A stretch of DNA of 64,000 nt from Cunninghamia lanceolata (lineage: Eukaryota > Streptophyta > Pinopsida > Cupressales > Cupressaceae). Under the pieces are notes generated by a model. The model did no database searches and was not told the DNA's origin. It saw only the letters and a list, made by a program, of their open reading frames with translations. Position 1 is the first letter of the stretch. Every line of letters begins with the position of its first letter. Made by a program: the position numbers and the translations under genes. Shown here one piece after another: positions 1-12,613 of the stretch. The DNA lies in assembly GCA_027924645.1 (NCBI GenBank), contig BSBN01000845.1, positions 1,674,001 to 1,738,000 of the forward strand, given 5' to 3'.

Positions 1-589
1 CTGAACCCTAAAACTAGTAAAAATACATTAAAAAATACGAAAAACTTACTTGGAGGTCTTCAAGAACTAAGATACTGGCGGGAGGTGGTGGTAGGTGGAA
101 AATGGTGATGGTAGGTGATCAACAATCGGGATCTTATTTTGCTTTGTCATTGGTTTGTCGCTCTCACTCTGTCATTGTTGGAAAAAATGACCTCAGAGGC
201 CATTTTTTTTGAAAATAAATACTTTTAAGAAACAGACCCCCGCTTAGGTGGTATCCTGTTTAGAAGCGGGATGTCGTTTAGGTTGGGATCCCAAATTGTA
301 ATGGGTCCCGTTTAGGATTGAGACCCCGAGCCTAAATGGGATCCTGTTTTGTTTGAAATGAGATCATGTTCCTGTCGAGAATATTTTTGCCCGACGCTTC
401 CCCTACATGTGGACCCAACTTCGTGCATACACCCACATGCTTTATTTTATAAATTACTATAATATATCTCTTTCTTTAAATAATAGAAGTACTTACTCAA
501 GGTGAAAAAAACCTTAAAAGTAAAGGTAGAGAAATACAATATCCTTCTTTATTCCATGGATTAGTAGTGAAAAAAATAGAAATACAAAT
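1..589. other. Intergenic, nothing coding recognised
   Basis: No readable frame of note. Positions about 240-350 contain loosely repeated GTTTAGG and GGGATCC words in both orientations, which looks like a degenerate minisatellite or part of an old LTR. It could not be assigned. Confidence 0.5.
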
Positions 590-1015
590 TGGTTACCTCA
601 TAAAGATATAAAAATGAATTTTGATGGTGCTTCTAAAGGCAACCTGGGAGAAGTAGGGGAAGTTTTGTTTCTTGTTACTTTGATGGTGATATTCTTATGG
701 GGGGTTCTAAACATTTGGCGAAGAAAACAAAAAATGAAGTGGAATTGGAAACTATTTCAATAGGATTAAAAGTGGCATGTGTTGGATTTAAAAAAAAAAA
801 GACAGATAGAAGGAGATTCCAAAATGGCAGTGCAAGCAATACAAAAGAAATATTGTTCTAATTAGAAACTAAGAGGGATCCTAGAAGAGATATTAAGGTG
901 AATAGATAAGTTTGAATAGGTGTCTTTAACACATTACTATAAAGAACAAAATAATGTAGCAGATTACTTAGCTAATCAAGGAGTGCTCCAAAATAATTCC
1001 TCATCTATAAAAAGT
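590..1015 (+). pseudogene. LINE ORF2 RNase H-like domain relic
   Basis: This is the C-terminal RNase H-like domain of a plant non-LTR retrotransposon (RVT_3 family), which would remove the RNA strand during reverse transcription. Visible landmarks in order are MNFDGASKGN at about 613 (first catalytic Asp), NEVELET near 735 (catalytic Glu), EGDSKMAVQAI near 815 (second Asp) and NNVADYLANQG near 950-985 (last Asp). The frame is broken by several stops and shifts, so it is dead. No reverse transcriptase core is seen upstream within the window, so this is a truncated relic. A second, better preserved domain of the same family lies at 23380-23760. Confidence 0.8.
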
Positions 1016-3150
1016 AACAATGCAAATGATTGGGATAATTTAGTTAGTATGCTAAATCATGATTACCCACCCCCCCATGAGGTTAAGTGAAGAAGTCAAA
1101 GGCATGTAATTCATATGATTAAAAGATGGCTAGGAGGTCTATTGTTCATATAGGTGATAAGACTCCTCAAGTGTATCATGGTAAATCATTTATTGCATTC
1201 TCGAGCCCAAATTGGTGATTGACACTTGTGGACAATAGGATGTGTGTTAAATAGATGGCATTCTAGGTGCCATTTAGTGTTTGTATAGCTTGCCTTTGGA
1301 GGTGTGATATAGTTTAGTCGTTCTATTTTGCTTTGGTATGATGGCTGAGATGGGTTTTTCTAGGGATTCGCTTAGGTATAAGCAAGTTTCATACCATAGG
1401 CTTAAGATAATATTTAACTACTCATCTACAAAACTTTTCAAGGTGATAAAGGTTGTGTTGGGTACATACATGATTAATGACAATGCCAGTAGGAGGTTGA
1501 GGGTTTCAATAATGGTGAATTTCTGATAGAAGCTGAAAGAGGTAATGGAAAACTAGGAGATTAGGGCTTGTTTGGAGAACTCCTCATCAATTTTTAAGGG
1601 GAGGATGAAGGTGGCAGCTCGGATATGATTTCATCTCAACATAGAAGCATCCAATTAGAGGCTAGGTATGAGGTGGTGGATTCCAAGCTCCTTAGTGCAT
1701 GTGTTTTAGTCGTAATGGAGCATTTAAGATTTTTGGATGCTCAATACAAAGACTTAAATCTTGTGCTAAAATACTTTGTGTTCTAACACCACAATAGGGT
1801 TCTAGAAGTAGCAGGCAACTATACCAATTCCGGAGGATGAAAGGATCGTTCACACTTTGTGATGTGTGGAACTACTAAGAGGTATTAAATATCATGGTTT
1901 TGATGTAGTGTAGGGTCCTGAAATGCTACCTATGGAAACTATTAATATGTCTGGCTTTGGCACATTCTTATGCATAGAAATGATGGAAGTCTCCTCCATC
2001 AAGGTTTAGTATCAATAGGTGGGAGGTGTCCAAATTGTCTTAATGTTGTGTTAGTTCTAGGTGTTCTATGTCTAGTTTTTATTTTATATATGTAATAATA
2101 TATGTAATATGGTTGTTGTTTTATATATATTGTTTGTCTTTCATTAATTTACCAATACAAGGTTAATAGTATAGTTAAGGAGTTAGCTAAGTTTGTGTTG
2201 TGGATGGTATAATGTGTTTGTATTATCTTTGATATACGTTTTTTTATAATATAATCTATAAAAACATATATGTAAAAACAAAACCCCTCAATAAAACGGT
2301 GATATTATATCATATTCTCTAATAACAAAAATAAAATTAAAAATATTTTTTTTATTATGTTGAAGGTGTTCCCTTTGGCATACAAAGACCTGACTTTGGC
2401 GATCAATGGTTGACGATGGCATACAGGGGTGCAGGACGATTCAAATGATCAGAGTCGTTCATCAATTTCTCATCGTCATTTTTTGTTTGTTGTTTTCTCC
2501 TCACCGTCGTGGTTGTTGTTTATTGATTTCCGCTCATTTTTCGTTAAAAAATTCCCGGCTGAAAACCATGTCACTCTATGAAAATATTTGTTTGCAATTT
2601 CATGCATGTAATTACACGCTTGCGTGTTTTATAATTTATGTAATTTTAATGAGCTTATGCGAGGGGTTAATGCAATAGTTGGCATTTCTCTTCAACCTCA
2701 CTTAATATTGAGTGTATGCACAATAATAAAGGCAAGTATTGATTTTTTATTAAATTTTAATTTATATTATAAAACAACTATTAATTAATTTTTTCTTATC
2801 TTCATTTAATACTCATATTTAATTTTAATTTTAATTTTTAATAACACCATATGTGGCAAAATTAATTTGGTCTAGATTTAAATTTATTCATTAATGCATA
2901 TGCCTTGCGATTACAATGGAACTTAAAAATGATGAAACGAGCTAAACAATCTGATACATGTTGATGTAGTGAAATAACCAATATTTGAAAATGAAAAGTA
3001 ATATATAAATAATAATAATAATAAAATATATTATTTGAAAATATTTATTTTCGGCCCATCTTTCATCGGTCCTGTCATGTATTTGAGCAAGACGATAAAG
3101 GTCTTTTCGACATTATATCAAAATTTAAATATTAAAAATTAAAAACAAAT
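1016..3150. other. Intergenic, AT-rich
   Basis: No supported gene. The few open frames (1338-1526, 2406-2678) have no recognisable domain and look like chance. The part from 2200 is strongly AT-rich, with a short AAT microsatellite near 3006-3022. The first half may be the tail of the LINE relic upstream. Confidence 0.5.
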
Positions 3151-3807
3151 TTAAAATCCTCCACCACCTCCAGCACCACCACCAAAACCTCCTCCTCCAC
3201 CACCCGTGCCTCCTCCCACGCCTCCACCACTTCCACCACCAACTCCACCACCGGCACCTCCCCCAAAGCCCCCTCCAGCCCCACCACCAGCACCGCCACC
3301 TCCACCTAAGCCTCCTCCTGCTCCGCCACCAGCACCTCCTCCTAAGCCTCCACCAGCACCTCCACCTAAGCCTCCTCCTGCTCCACCACCAGCACCTCCT
3401 CCTAAGCCTCCACCTGCACCTCCTCCCAGGCCTCCTCCAGCACCTGCCCTTCCACCAAGGCCTCCACCAGCACTAGTACCACCGCCCAAGCCACCACCAG
3501 AACCTCCACCCAAGCCTCCTCCAGCACCTGCTCCTCCACCAGCACCAACACCTCCACCAAGGCCTCCTCCAGCACCACCACCTAAGCCGCCACCAGCTCC
3601 CAAGCCCCCACCGCTGCCAAGTCCCCCACCACCGCCTTTCCCAAAACCACCGCCCCCGCCAAGCCCTCCACCGCCTCCCAAGTTATCCGTTTTATATGTT
3701 GTTGCCGTCTTCAGGTTTCTGCCCTCACAGACAACAATTACTCCCACCATAAATAACATGACAGTTACAAGCATACCAGACAGCTTCAAGTTCAGATTGG
3801 ATGCCAT
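3151..3807 (-). CDS. Secreted glycine-rich protein, GRP copy 1
   Basis: An intron-less class I glycine-rich protein of 218 residues. An N-terminal hydrophobic signal peptide (about residues 8-28, starting MASNLNLKLSGM and ending VVCEG) is followed by a short polar linker (RNLKTATTYKTDN). The rest is GGX repeats, X being mostly A, L, F or V, ending GGGGGF. Proteins of this layout are exported to the plant cell wall; that role is family knowledge. The start at 3807 is chosen because it aligns with an internal Met in copies 2 and 3. The open frame runs on to 4002, but that extension would cover the TATA-like box. One FGKGGGGG motif is present, against four in copy 2. It is the only inverted copy and is more diverged than the other two. 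Confidence 0.85.
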   Translation of the reverse strand: MASNLNLKLSGMLVTVMLFMVGVIVVCEGRNLKTATTYKTDNLGGGGGLGGGGGFGKGGGGGLGSGGGLGAGGGLGGGAGGGLGGGVGAGGGAGAGGGLGGGSGGGLGGGTSAGGGLGGRAGAGGGLGGGAGGGLGGGAGGGAGGGLGGGAGGGLGGGAGGGAGGGLGGGGGAGGGAGGGFGGGAGGGVGGGSGGGVGGGTGGGGGGFGGGAGGGGGF

Positions 3808-3881
3808 CTTTGTCTTTCGCACCAGACCAATTGTACTCAGTTCTGACTCACTCTTTGCATAATCGTAGTTCTCGATTCCCC

Positions 3882-3888
3882 TTATGTA
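3882..3888 (-). promoter_or_regulatory. Degenerate TATA box of GRP copy 1
   Basis: On the minus strand the site reads TACATAA followed by GGGGA, aligned with TATATAAGGGGA of copy 2. It lies 75 bases before the ATG at 3807; the equivalent distance is 65 in the paralogues. The one-base change from TATATAA may weaken the promoter. Confidence 0.6.
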
Positions 3889-5872
3889 GTAATTGCAATG
3901 TACAGTATTCAATGTATAGTTGTATTGAACCGGATTATAGTTTAGCGTGGAAATTAATTCCTCACCAAACACACACGAAGATGAAAATTGTAAATCCAAC
4001 ACGACCCATTCTGGAATCTGAAACAGAAACTATGTACCTATTGCCGCGTGAGTTCGTAATATTGAATTGAAAAACAGTGCAATAAAAACTGCATCGACAT
4101 CGCATGTTCAATGTCGGCGAAGAAGTTGATAGACCAGTCACATACTTATTACATGTTTGTGGGGCTCCAGTTGTGTCCCAATCTTATAATCCGTTTGTAT
4201 TTATGAGGTCAATGAAATGTAACAGCATACCCAACTTGCTGCATTCAATTTCGTGAAGAAACTTAGAAAAGTGAGTTGTCAGGCCCAACTCCAGTGTTGT
4301 CTTCGTTTGAAGTCTTCCTTGCATTCAATTTACGTTGGTGATTTGCCAACTAGTTTCCCAACTGCCTCAAAACAATTAATAGAAAGCCCATGACCATGTC
4401 GATGAAATCTCGCCTCCAATTGACCGATATTGCCACTAGCAGATGGGCGATCTCCCCAAATTTGGAAATATTGTTCACTTTTCTGCGATTAAGAGACTAC
4501 AAGAGAGTCTACATCCTACAGCATAATTGTTCGTTTGGCTACTGAAATTTCATAACAGGGCAGATAAAAGAAAATATATAATATTCACAGTAGATAAAAC
4601 AGAGATATTAAATAATACAGATACAGTAAATTAGGTGGTTACTACATTCATTGGAAAAGGGCTATTTGTTTCTCTTTATTAATCACAGGAAAAGGGGTAT
4701 TTGTTTCTCTTTATTAATCACAGTAATTATATGAAAAAAAATTCTTCTTATTAGATTAATATTTAAAAAATACTCTTAAAAAAGATGAAGGGAGAGAAAC
4801 AAGGGAATGAACAGTTACTTCACATCCCAATAATGCTCCCATTTCACTTAAAATGTAAATAGAATTTATTTAATATTGACCAAGCTGAAGAAGAAACCAT
4901 ACAAAATGCTGATCAAGCATTCACTAGTTAAGCCTCACAAACAAAAATTATTTAATTAATGTGGGGATACTTATTACTTAACATCATTTAGTCAAAATAA
5001 ATCATTATGGAATTGATCAATCATTCACTAGTTAAACCTCACAAACAAAACAAAAATTATTTAATTAAGATGGAGATACCTATTACTTAACATCATTTAG
5101 TCAAAGTAAATCATTATGGAATAGTTCCTGGTTAAAAGAAACAACTAAGCCAGAAAAGAAAAAAAAATTTAAAAGGATGATCTTTCTTCTACAAATGGGT
5201 GCCACACTTATTCCATCCTGAAAAAAATCATGTGCACATTCTTGATTTACCATAGCTTCGCTTGGTTGAGCTTTCCTTGTTCCTTCATTTACCATAGCCT
5301 TGCTTGGTTGAGCTTTCCTTGTTTCTTCGGAGCTTTTTTATTTATTTATTATAATTTTGCTCGGTTGAGCTTTCCTTGTTTCTTGAAAGTAGTAGCCATG
5401 TTTGTAATAGAGATTATGGGTAAAGATAGTTGGAATATCACTATGAATTGTAGATCAAACATATTCGACAACTTTGCATCCCAAAAAATCATGTTTTGTG
5501 GATTTATGACTATGGCAGATCAGGCAAAGAAGAGGAGTAACATTGAAAAAGATATTCTCTCTGTCATAGGGGAGAGGTCCCAATAGTTGAGCCCCCTAAC
5601 TTTGTGCCTCTCAAAATCATACGTGGTAATTTCAAATTACTCCCAAATTTTAATAGCAACTTACTTGGCAAGGCCTCTACTTATAACTAAGGCTTCAAGG
5701 TCACATCATAAATAATGATGCCACATTAGCATGCTTTTGTTGAGGTGTCCAACAAGACCTCAAAAAAGGTAGATTGATAGTTGTGCATTATATTATAATA
5801 GTTGTGTGTTAAGTCATGTTTTGTTTGTGCATCAATGTGGTATCACATGATTTGTTGTTTTTTAGATCTAAA
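3889..5872. other. Intergenic with small tandem duplications
   Basis: No supported gene. Three small repeat structures are visible. A unit of about 34 bases is duplicated at 4652-4722. A 104-base unit occurs at 4911-5014 and again at 5015-5122. Three spaced copies of a GGTTGAGCTTTCCTTGTT word lie at about 5265-5390. The open frame at 5230-5586 is built on that last repeat and has no recognisable domain. Confidence 0.55.
4911..5122. repeat. Tandem duplication, 104-bp unit x2
   Basis: Unit 1 (4911-5014) and unit 2 (from 5015) both start GATCAA and CATTCACTAGTTAA, and both end CATCATTTAGTCAAA then TAAATCATTATGGAAT. They differ by a few substitutions and a short indel. Confidence 0.8.
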
Positions 5873-7292
5873 TGTTAAGCACACTTATACTGAGAGGGGG
5901 GGTGAATCAATATTATCTTTTACCTTTTTAAAACTTAATCAACCACAACAACCGTAAGCATACAAGAACACAAGAAGAACATAAGATTTACATGGAAACC
6001 CTTTTGGGAGAAAACCATGGCAAATGATTGATTATATATAATTCTCTTACAAACTTTGTAGGCACTAACCTATAGGAGACACCAATCCTTGTTAATCTTT
6101 GTAGGCACCTACCTATAGGAGACACCAATCCCCATTAATCTTTGTAGGCACCCACCTATAGGAGACACCAATCCTCTTTAATCTTTGTAGGCACCTACCT
6201 ATAGGAGACACCAATCCCCATTAATCTTTGTAGGCAACCACCTATAGGAGACACCAATCCCTATTAATCTTTGTAGGCACCAACCCACTAGAGACACTAA
6301 TCCCCACTACTGGGCACCAACCCAAAAAGAGACACCAATCTCTTTGATATGAGGCACCAACCTCAAACACAACAAAATTTATGCCTTCTTGAATATAACT
6401 TCTTCAATGAATGATAAACATTTCACAACACTTTCATTAAATATTCAACTTTACTCCACACATTATTCTCCTTCATAAATCTACTTTTCTTTGAATGATT
6501 ATCACATTTCAGTTACTCACAATATCATTTTTCTTTATCAATCTACTTATAGATGATACCACATTATCCACATATACATTCCTTATCAAATTTGCAAATA
6601 CTTCCCTTCACAAATCTTCTTATAACATATTCTTTCTCTCACAAATATGCTCTTAGAAGATGTACCACATATGCTTTCTTTCACAAATCAACTTATTGAT
6701 AATATAACATTTTCACCAATGTCTTCCTTCGGAATAATTCTGCTCTAAGTCTGCTCAAATTCACATAATTATAATTGCAAACCTTGTTGTTCCAATCAGC
6801 ATTTTATCTCCTTTTATACCATGCCCACAAGGTGTGAATTCTCCAAGGAGGGATGACTAACATCCCAATAGATGTGCCTTATTGAAGGGGGTTGGCCTCT
6901 TCAACTAATTAAATTTATTTTTGATTTATTTTAGTCCTCTCAAAAAAGGCAGCCACATGGATGATGGTGCCCCATATGAAGTGGGATGACTTGTTCCTAT
7001 TTAGAGTGCTCCAAAAGGTGGTGATTACTTGAAGGGGTCAACCTGTAAGAAAATAATATTGTTTAATCCTAGCCTTCTTAATTTATATTTATTTCTGCCT
7101 TAGACAATAGTGAATAAACTCAGTGCTGCCATAATGAAGTTGGCCATCTTTGATAATTGGTATTAAAAGATTAGTGGCCTTTGACCTTTGATGATTTACT
7201 TTATTCCTCTTTTGACATCAATGAATCCTTTGACTTTGAACAATCATGATGGTAGTCTTCCTTTGACATCAATGACAACAATATTTCTAACA
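5873..7292 (-). repeat. 3' LTR of copia element (left end)
   Basis: A 1420-bp LTR with TG...CA ends. It is about 180 bp longer than its partner at 8677-9915, mostly because it contains six copies of a 43-bp unit (6055-6312) where the partner has about two. Confidence 0.88.
6055..6312. repeat. 43-bp tandem repeat, six units, inside LTR
   Basis: Each unit begins TTTGTAGGCAC and contains TATAGGAGACACCAATCC, ending TTAATC. Units 1 to 5 are close to one another, and the sixth is more diverged. The partner LTR has only about two such units, so the array expanded or contracted after the LTRs were formed. Confidence 0.9.
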
Positions 7293-7535
7293 ATCTCCCC
7301 CTTTGTCATTGATGGAAACCTTGCAAAGAAATAACCTATGAACATAATACTCCCTCTTTCTGCACTACTCGGGCCCCTTTCTATATCTCTCCTCTTTTGA
7401 CATCAATGGCAAAGGGATATTCATTACCATACATCAGCTGATCTATCTTTGATTTGTCTTCTCCACAGAGCTGAAAGATAATGCAATGTTTAGCTCCCCT
7501 GATTCGTACTTCTCCTTATGAACTTAGTGATTCCT

Positions 7536-8640
7536 CTAGTGCATGAAATGCAGTTTGCACAAGCATAGATTTATCCTTCTCTTTCTCTTTCTTCCTCTTT
7601 CAAACTTTTGTAGATTCTTCCTTTTGCTTGCAAAGGGTACCACCTTCTTGTTTTGTCTAGGAGGTTCTACAAAACCACTTCTGTAGAAGCATGTTGTATG
7701 TCCATAGTTGTTGCACTTATAGTATATAACATTGTAATCCACTAAAGGAGCAAAGGAATTATAATTCCTATTTGAGAATCCATAAGGATTTCTATTCTTG
7801 TTCCAACCAAAATTTCTTGCATGAGTCCTACAGTCTATTGCTTTATGACCAAAGTGATTACATGAAAAGCAATAACCAAAGAAAGAATGTTGGAACTTGG
7901 TCATACACACCTGCCTTGGAGGAAAGGACTTTCTAAATTTGTCCTGGTTATCTTTTGGAGGAGTGGTTTTTTGTGGAACTTGACTCTCTTTCTTCTTTCT
8001 TCTTCCACTTTTGATGGGACTTTTGAGGGCATTAGCATAACTCTTCAGTTTTTCTTTATTTGTCTTCTTTGGTGGCTCTTTAGAATCTTTTGTTGGCCAT
8101 TTGGTTTTCCTTATATCCAAGACCAGTCTTTATAAATGGGGACCTCAGACCATTTATAATGTCATCCAAGATATCGGTACTCTTTTCAAACTTGAGGCTC
8201 CTGTTTCACTTAGCAGTTGTTTTCTCTAATTCTTTCCTCAAGGAAACAATTTTGAACTCACGCCTCTCACAATCATCTTCTTTTACCTTTAATTGAATTT
8301 TTACCTCTTCCTCAATTTGTTTTGCCTCTTCAATTTGAATTTTTAGATTGATGATTATTTTCTTCAGCTCCTCAAGACTTTATGACTTTTTCACCTTAGA
8401 TTCATAGTCCTCTTGAAGATGTAATTTTTGCTTTAAATTCTTGTTCTTAAGTTTCTTGATTTCATTTAGGGTACAAATAAGTTCCCCTTCCAAATCTACT
8501 TCACCTTCATTTTCTTGATATTATTATTCTTCTAAATCCATCTCTTATTTTCCTTCACTCACAAAGCTATTTTCATTTGTCACGACATCACTCCTTGTTT
8601 CTATTTCCATGTATGTTCCCAAAATCTACCTTCAAGTGGT
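7536..8640 (-). pseudogene. Copia gag (coiled coil plus CCHC nucleocapsid), broken
   Basis: Gag builds the virus-like particle of the retrotransposon. Reading right to left, an N-terminal stretch rich in Lys and Glu with coiled-coil character occupies about 8600-8200. It is followed by the copia gag signature RSPFIKTGLGY (about 8110-8150) and then a nucleocapsid with an intact CCHC knuckle, CFSCNHFGHKAIDC. A second knuckle-like segment (KCNNYGHTTCFYRS) lacks the first and last Cys. The longest open piece is 7536-8120, 194 codons. Upstream parts need frame changes and read through stops. The FYRS ending of the degenerate knuckle recurs in the element at 46.8 kb, pointing to one lineage. Confidence 0.8.
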
Positions 8641-8676
8641 TAGACTATCTTTGAAGGAACTAACTCTAATACCAAT

Positions 8677-9915
8677 TGTTAAGCACACTTATACTGAGAG
8701 GGGGTGAATCAATATAAGACTATAAATTTTACCTTTTTAAAACATAATCAACCACAACAACCATAAGAAAAAAAGAACACAAGAAAAACATAAGATTTAT
8801 GTGGAAACCCATTTAGGAGAAAATCATGGAAAATGATTGCTTATATAAAATTCTCTTACAAAATTTGTAGGCACCAACCTATAGTCTGACACCAATCCCC
8901 ATTAATCTTTATAGGAACCAACCCACTGGAGATGACCAATCCCCACTACTGAGCACCAACCCAACAAGAGACACCAATCTCTTTGATATGAGGCGTCAAC
9001 CTCAAACACAACAATTTTTTTGCCTGCTTGAATATAACTTCTTCAATGGATGATGAACATTTCACAACACCTACATAAAATCTGCAACTTTGCTCCACAC
9101 ATTTATTCTCCTTCACAAATCTTCTTTTCTTTTAATGATTATCACATTTCAACTCACACTATCATTCTTCTTTATCATTCTACTTATAGATGATATTACA
9201 TTTTCCAAATATACATTCTTTCTCAAATATGCATATACTTCCCTTCACATATTTTCTTATAACATATTCTTTCCCTCACAAATTTTCTCTTAGAAGATGA
9301 ACCATATATGCTTTATTTCACAAATCAACTTATTGATAATATAGCATTTTCACCAATGTCTTCATGTTCAAAATAATTCTGCTCTAAGTCTACTCAAAAT
9401 TGCATGATTATCATTGCAAATCTTGTTGTTCCAATCACCATTTTATCTCCTTTTATACCATACTCACAAGGTGTGAATTCTCTAAGGAGGGACGACTTAT
9501 CCCAATAGATGTGACTTATTGAAGGGGGTCAGTCTCTTCAACTAATTAAATTAATTTTAGTTCTCTCAAAAGAGGCAGCCACATAGATGATGGCACCCCA
9601 TATGAAGTGGGATGGCTTGTTCCTATTTAGAGCACTCCAAAAGGTGGAAATTCCTTGAAGGGGTCGACCAATAAAACAATAATATTATTTTAATCCCAAC
9701 CTTCTTAATTTATATTTATTTCTTCCTTAGACAATAGTGAATAAACTCAACACTGTCATAATGAAGTCGGTCATCTTTGGTAATTGGAATAAAATGATTA
9801 GTGGCCTTTGGCCTTTGATGATTTACTCCATTCCTCCTTTGACATCAATGACTCCTTTGACTTCGATTGTGATAGTAGTCTTCCTTTGACATCAATGACA
9901 ATAATATTTCCAACA
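8677..9915 (-). repeat. 5' LTR of copia element (right end)
   Basis: A 1239-bp LTR starting TGTTAAGCACAC and ending CCAACA, followed by the target duplication CTAAA. It has fewer 43-bp units than its partner. Confidence 0.88.
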
Positions 9916-9920
9916 CTAAA

Positions 9921-10574
9921 GAATAAATTTCATTAAATTATAAGTACTTATGGTCAACACTAAAAACTTTGAAGTCACAACTACTAGTGCTATACTTTTA
10001 AAAATATTGGACATTAAATCCACAAATACTATCACAAATATTGGAACATTCTCAACTATTGGGTCCTTTTTCCTAAGTAGCTTCTAATGAAGTGAGTTAA
10101 AAACATAATGGAAATTGTCACATAATAACAAACTTGGATCTCCACAATGCAATGCTAAATGATCAACCATAAGACATTCACTTAGTCTTATGTTATATCA
10201 TGTTCAATCATATGCGACTAAATATAACCCCTAATAATATTTTCACCTTTAATGATCTATTTAAAAATCCCTATAAAATATACTTTTCCAATAAAATTAG
10301 CCCTTTATTTTAGAAATATATCCTAACTACCAATTTTCTAATGACATATTTTATATGGACCCTTTTATGTTTCTTAATCTTATAAGTTTTTTAATAGATG
10401 ATATACATGATATTTTAGGTAGGATAACTAAATTTGTTGCTTGTGCTTATTGTGATTGAAACCAAAAAAGATAATTATGCACTTGACTATGCCTTGAAAA
10501 CCACACTTAGTACATGAGAAAAAAATTATCACTGGAGGATCCAAAATAATAATGGGAACCTCCTTTTTGTAGTT
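9921..10574. other. Intergenic, nothing recognised
   Basis: AT-rich sequence without long open frames or repeats shared with the rest of the window. Confidence 0.5.
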
Positions 10575-10579
10575 ATCTA

Positions 10580-11023
10580 TGTTAGGGATTGCATGCAAAA
10601 GATATCAATTAAATGCAAATAAATATTAAACAGAGCAATGAAAAAATACATAGAAATAATAATAGTGAGAGACAATTTTTAACGTGGTTCACCCAAACTT
10701 AGGCTATATCCACCAACAGAGAGTCCAATATTATTATCCAACAAATCAAACCGATTACAACCAACAATCCCTTGCAACTCAATACTGTTGCAAATGCTAC
10801 AATACAACATCTCAACGGAAACCCTAACCTTTACCCGTTTTATCAAGACTTATGTTGGTTACAAAATAGGGTTTTTTTTATCATTGATCTAACAAAATTC
10901 GACAACTTGAAACTTGTTTGCCTTTTCCTCTAGGTGTGTAAATCTACGTAAGGATTGGTGGTGTTTATAAACATCATTGACAACTATGCTAAATAATTAG
11001 AGTCATGTTCTTCTTAGTTGAAC
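10580..11023. repeat. Possible solo LTR
   Basis: The segment begins TGTTAGGGATTG and contains AACGTGGTTCACCC near 10680, a word typical of plant copia LTRs. It is flanked by ATCTA at 10575-10579 and 11024-11028, which would be a 5-bp target duplication. The right end reads TTGAAC rather than ending in CA, so the terminal A must be lost or the boundary is slightly off. No partner LTR or interior is present. Confidence 0.42.
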
Positions 11024-12160
11024 ATCTATTACACTAAATTTATAGCTTTGAGCAAAAAATCAAAGATGTCAAGCAAGCGTGCAATGAACCTAGGATGATG
11101 TGTGTCGATGTAATCCTTTAAAAATGCTACTACGATGCTCTCATAATTGGGCTATTATAATTCCTTTGAGTAACACTTGCATGCTTCTAGATGACTTTCA
11201 AGTGAATGAATAAACATTTTTAAATACAACAACCAAGCATACAAATCAACATAAAAGTGTAGTAGGTCGGCTCACAATCACTAGTAGGAGGGAGTTAGAA
11301 GGATTAAATTTGAATTTGAATTTTAAAAGTTGATTTGTGATCATAGAAGTGACGATCAAATCTAATCTAAGTTTATAAGAATGGATCTCAAGATTAGAAT
11401 CAATATAGGTTGATGAAAAATGAATCTTAAAATTAGAACCAATCTCTAGAAACAAAATAAATAAATTAGAAAATGGTAATATCATAAACCAAATTCACAC
11501 AAAAATATACCACTTGAAACTAATTATTACATTTAAAACATTAAAAACCAAAACCAACCTTAAACCATAAATATGCGATACTCACCATTACACAGTTCTT
11601 CGCAATGAAATAGATTGCATATTATTTGTAAAACAAAGATGACATTACTAACTTTGTGAGTTTAAATTTTTTATTTTTACTTTCTTTGTCGAGGGTTTGA
11701 TATTGCTATCTTTTTAAAATTCAGTAAATATTTTGTCAGATGACAATAACTGTGAAAACTTTTACCAACCAATGCAAATTTAGAACCATCGACAAATTTT
11801 ATTTGACCGACATGGTGAGTTTGAAATTCGAGGCGCTATAAATTATTGCAATTTATCTTCCTAAAAGATACAGAACGGAATCTGTTCCGCGTTTAACACC
11901 TATTATAATTAAAAAGATGAGAAGTAACTCCATTAATGGAGCAGTATTAAACTATTTAATGAGAAAATATGTTTTGTTTTTTTCTTTTTTCATTAATATT
12001 TGATTGAAAGATTGTGTGGGAATGTACTTTTGACAGCGATGAACTGTTCAAGGTTGAAGTAATAGCGCATCCAAACTGACATTACTACCTATTACAGCTG
12101 GTAGAGCTAACGACGGTGCAGTCGTTCTACTTTACTGGTGTAGTCTAAATTACCAAATAT

Positions 12161-12403
12161 CAATGATTTTATGTTGTTAAATAGGAAGTTCTGTAGCAAA
12201 TAATGACCGTGTTAATTTAATGCACTATAAACTCTCAACTAAAACAGCGATCATAACAATAATTGATTTCTTCTTTTCTGTAGCAATGATTGTATGTTGC
12301 TAAATAGAAGTTTCTGTAGCAAATAATGACCGCGTGAATTTAATGCACTATGAACTCTTAAGTAAAACAGCGATCATAACAATAATTGATTTCTTCTTTT
12401 CTG
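12161..12403 (+). repeat. Duplicated 120-bp promoter-proximal segment of GRP copy 2
   Basis: Repeat 1 is 12161-12283 and repeat 2 is 12284-12403. Both run from CAATGATTxTATGTTG to TTCTTCTTTTCTG and include GTAGCAAATAATGACCG. In unit B the same tandem pair has lost about 60 bp in the middle (35892-36073). The pair lies 0.2-0.5 kb before the TATA box. Confidence 0.85.
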
Positions 12404-12613
12404 GATGGGGAAGCTCACCGACTCTGAAACCTGACAAGGCGCGTGGGATTTCAGAGCAATTTTCCACGATGACGCGGCAATTGGGTGTTTCTGCTTTAAT
12501 GGATAATCACGTTGGACTTGCAATACACCTTGGTTTGTTGAGGTATTAAATGCCAGTCTATGGCTGTCATACGCCGGGACTTCCATTCGAGTTATTAAGT
12601 ACATTGTATTGAC

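Larger units (their letters stand above)
5873..9915 (-). mobile_element. Ty1-copia-like LTR element, gag only (minus strand)
   Basis: The element is bounded by direct LTRs 5873-7292 and 8677-9915, which start TGTTAAGCACAC and end AACA. A 5-bp target duplication CTAAA flanks it (5868-5872 and 9916-9920). On the minus strand the primer site TTGGTATTAGAG, similar to the tRNA-iMet site, follows the right-hand LTR. A purine tract AAAGGGGGAGAT precedes the left-hand one, so transcription runs right to left. The 1.38-kb interior holds only a broken gag; protease, integrase, reverse transcriptase and RNase H are absent. The polypurine context (CATCAATG, AAAGGGGGAGAT) resembles the Sirevirus lineage. 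The copy is non-mobile by itself. Confidence 0.9.

Noticed and set aside
2406..2678. 90-codon frame with a hydrophobic centre
   Set aside because: No conserved motif or supporting context; many Cys and aromatic codons from AT-rich DNA.
3206..3862. Proline-rich, extensin-like open frame opposite GRP copy 1
   Set aside because: It is the complementary strand of the GGX repeats. The same shadow occurs at 12792-13436 and 36440-36955; none has its own signal peptide or TATA box in the right place.
3808..4002. 65-codon N-terminal extension of GRP copy 1
   Set aside because: It runs through the TATA-like box and has no counterpart in the paralogues; the conserved Met at 3807 is the better start.
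6055..6312. Possible CRISPR-like array (43-bp repeats)
   Set aside because: The units are contiguous tandem repeats without spacers and lie inside a plant LTR.
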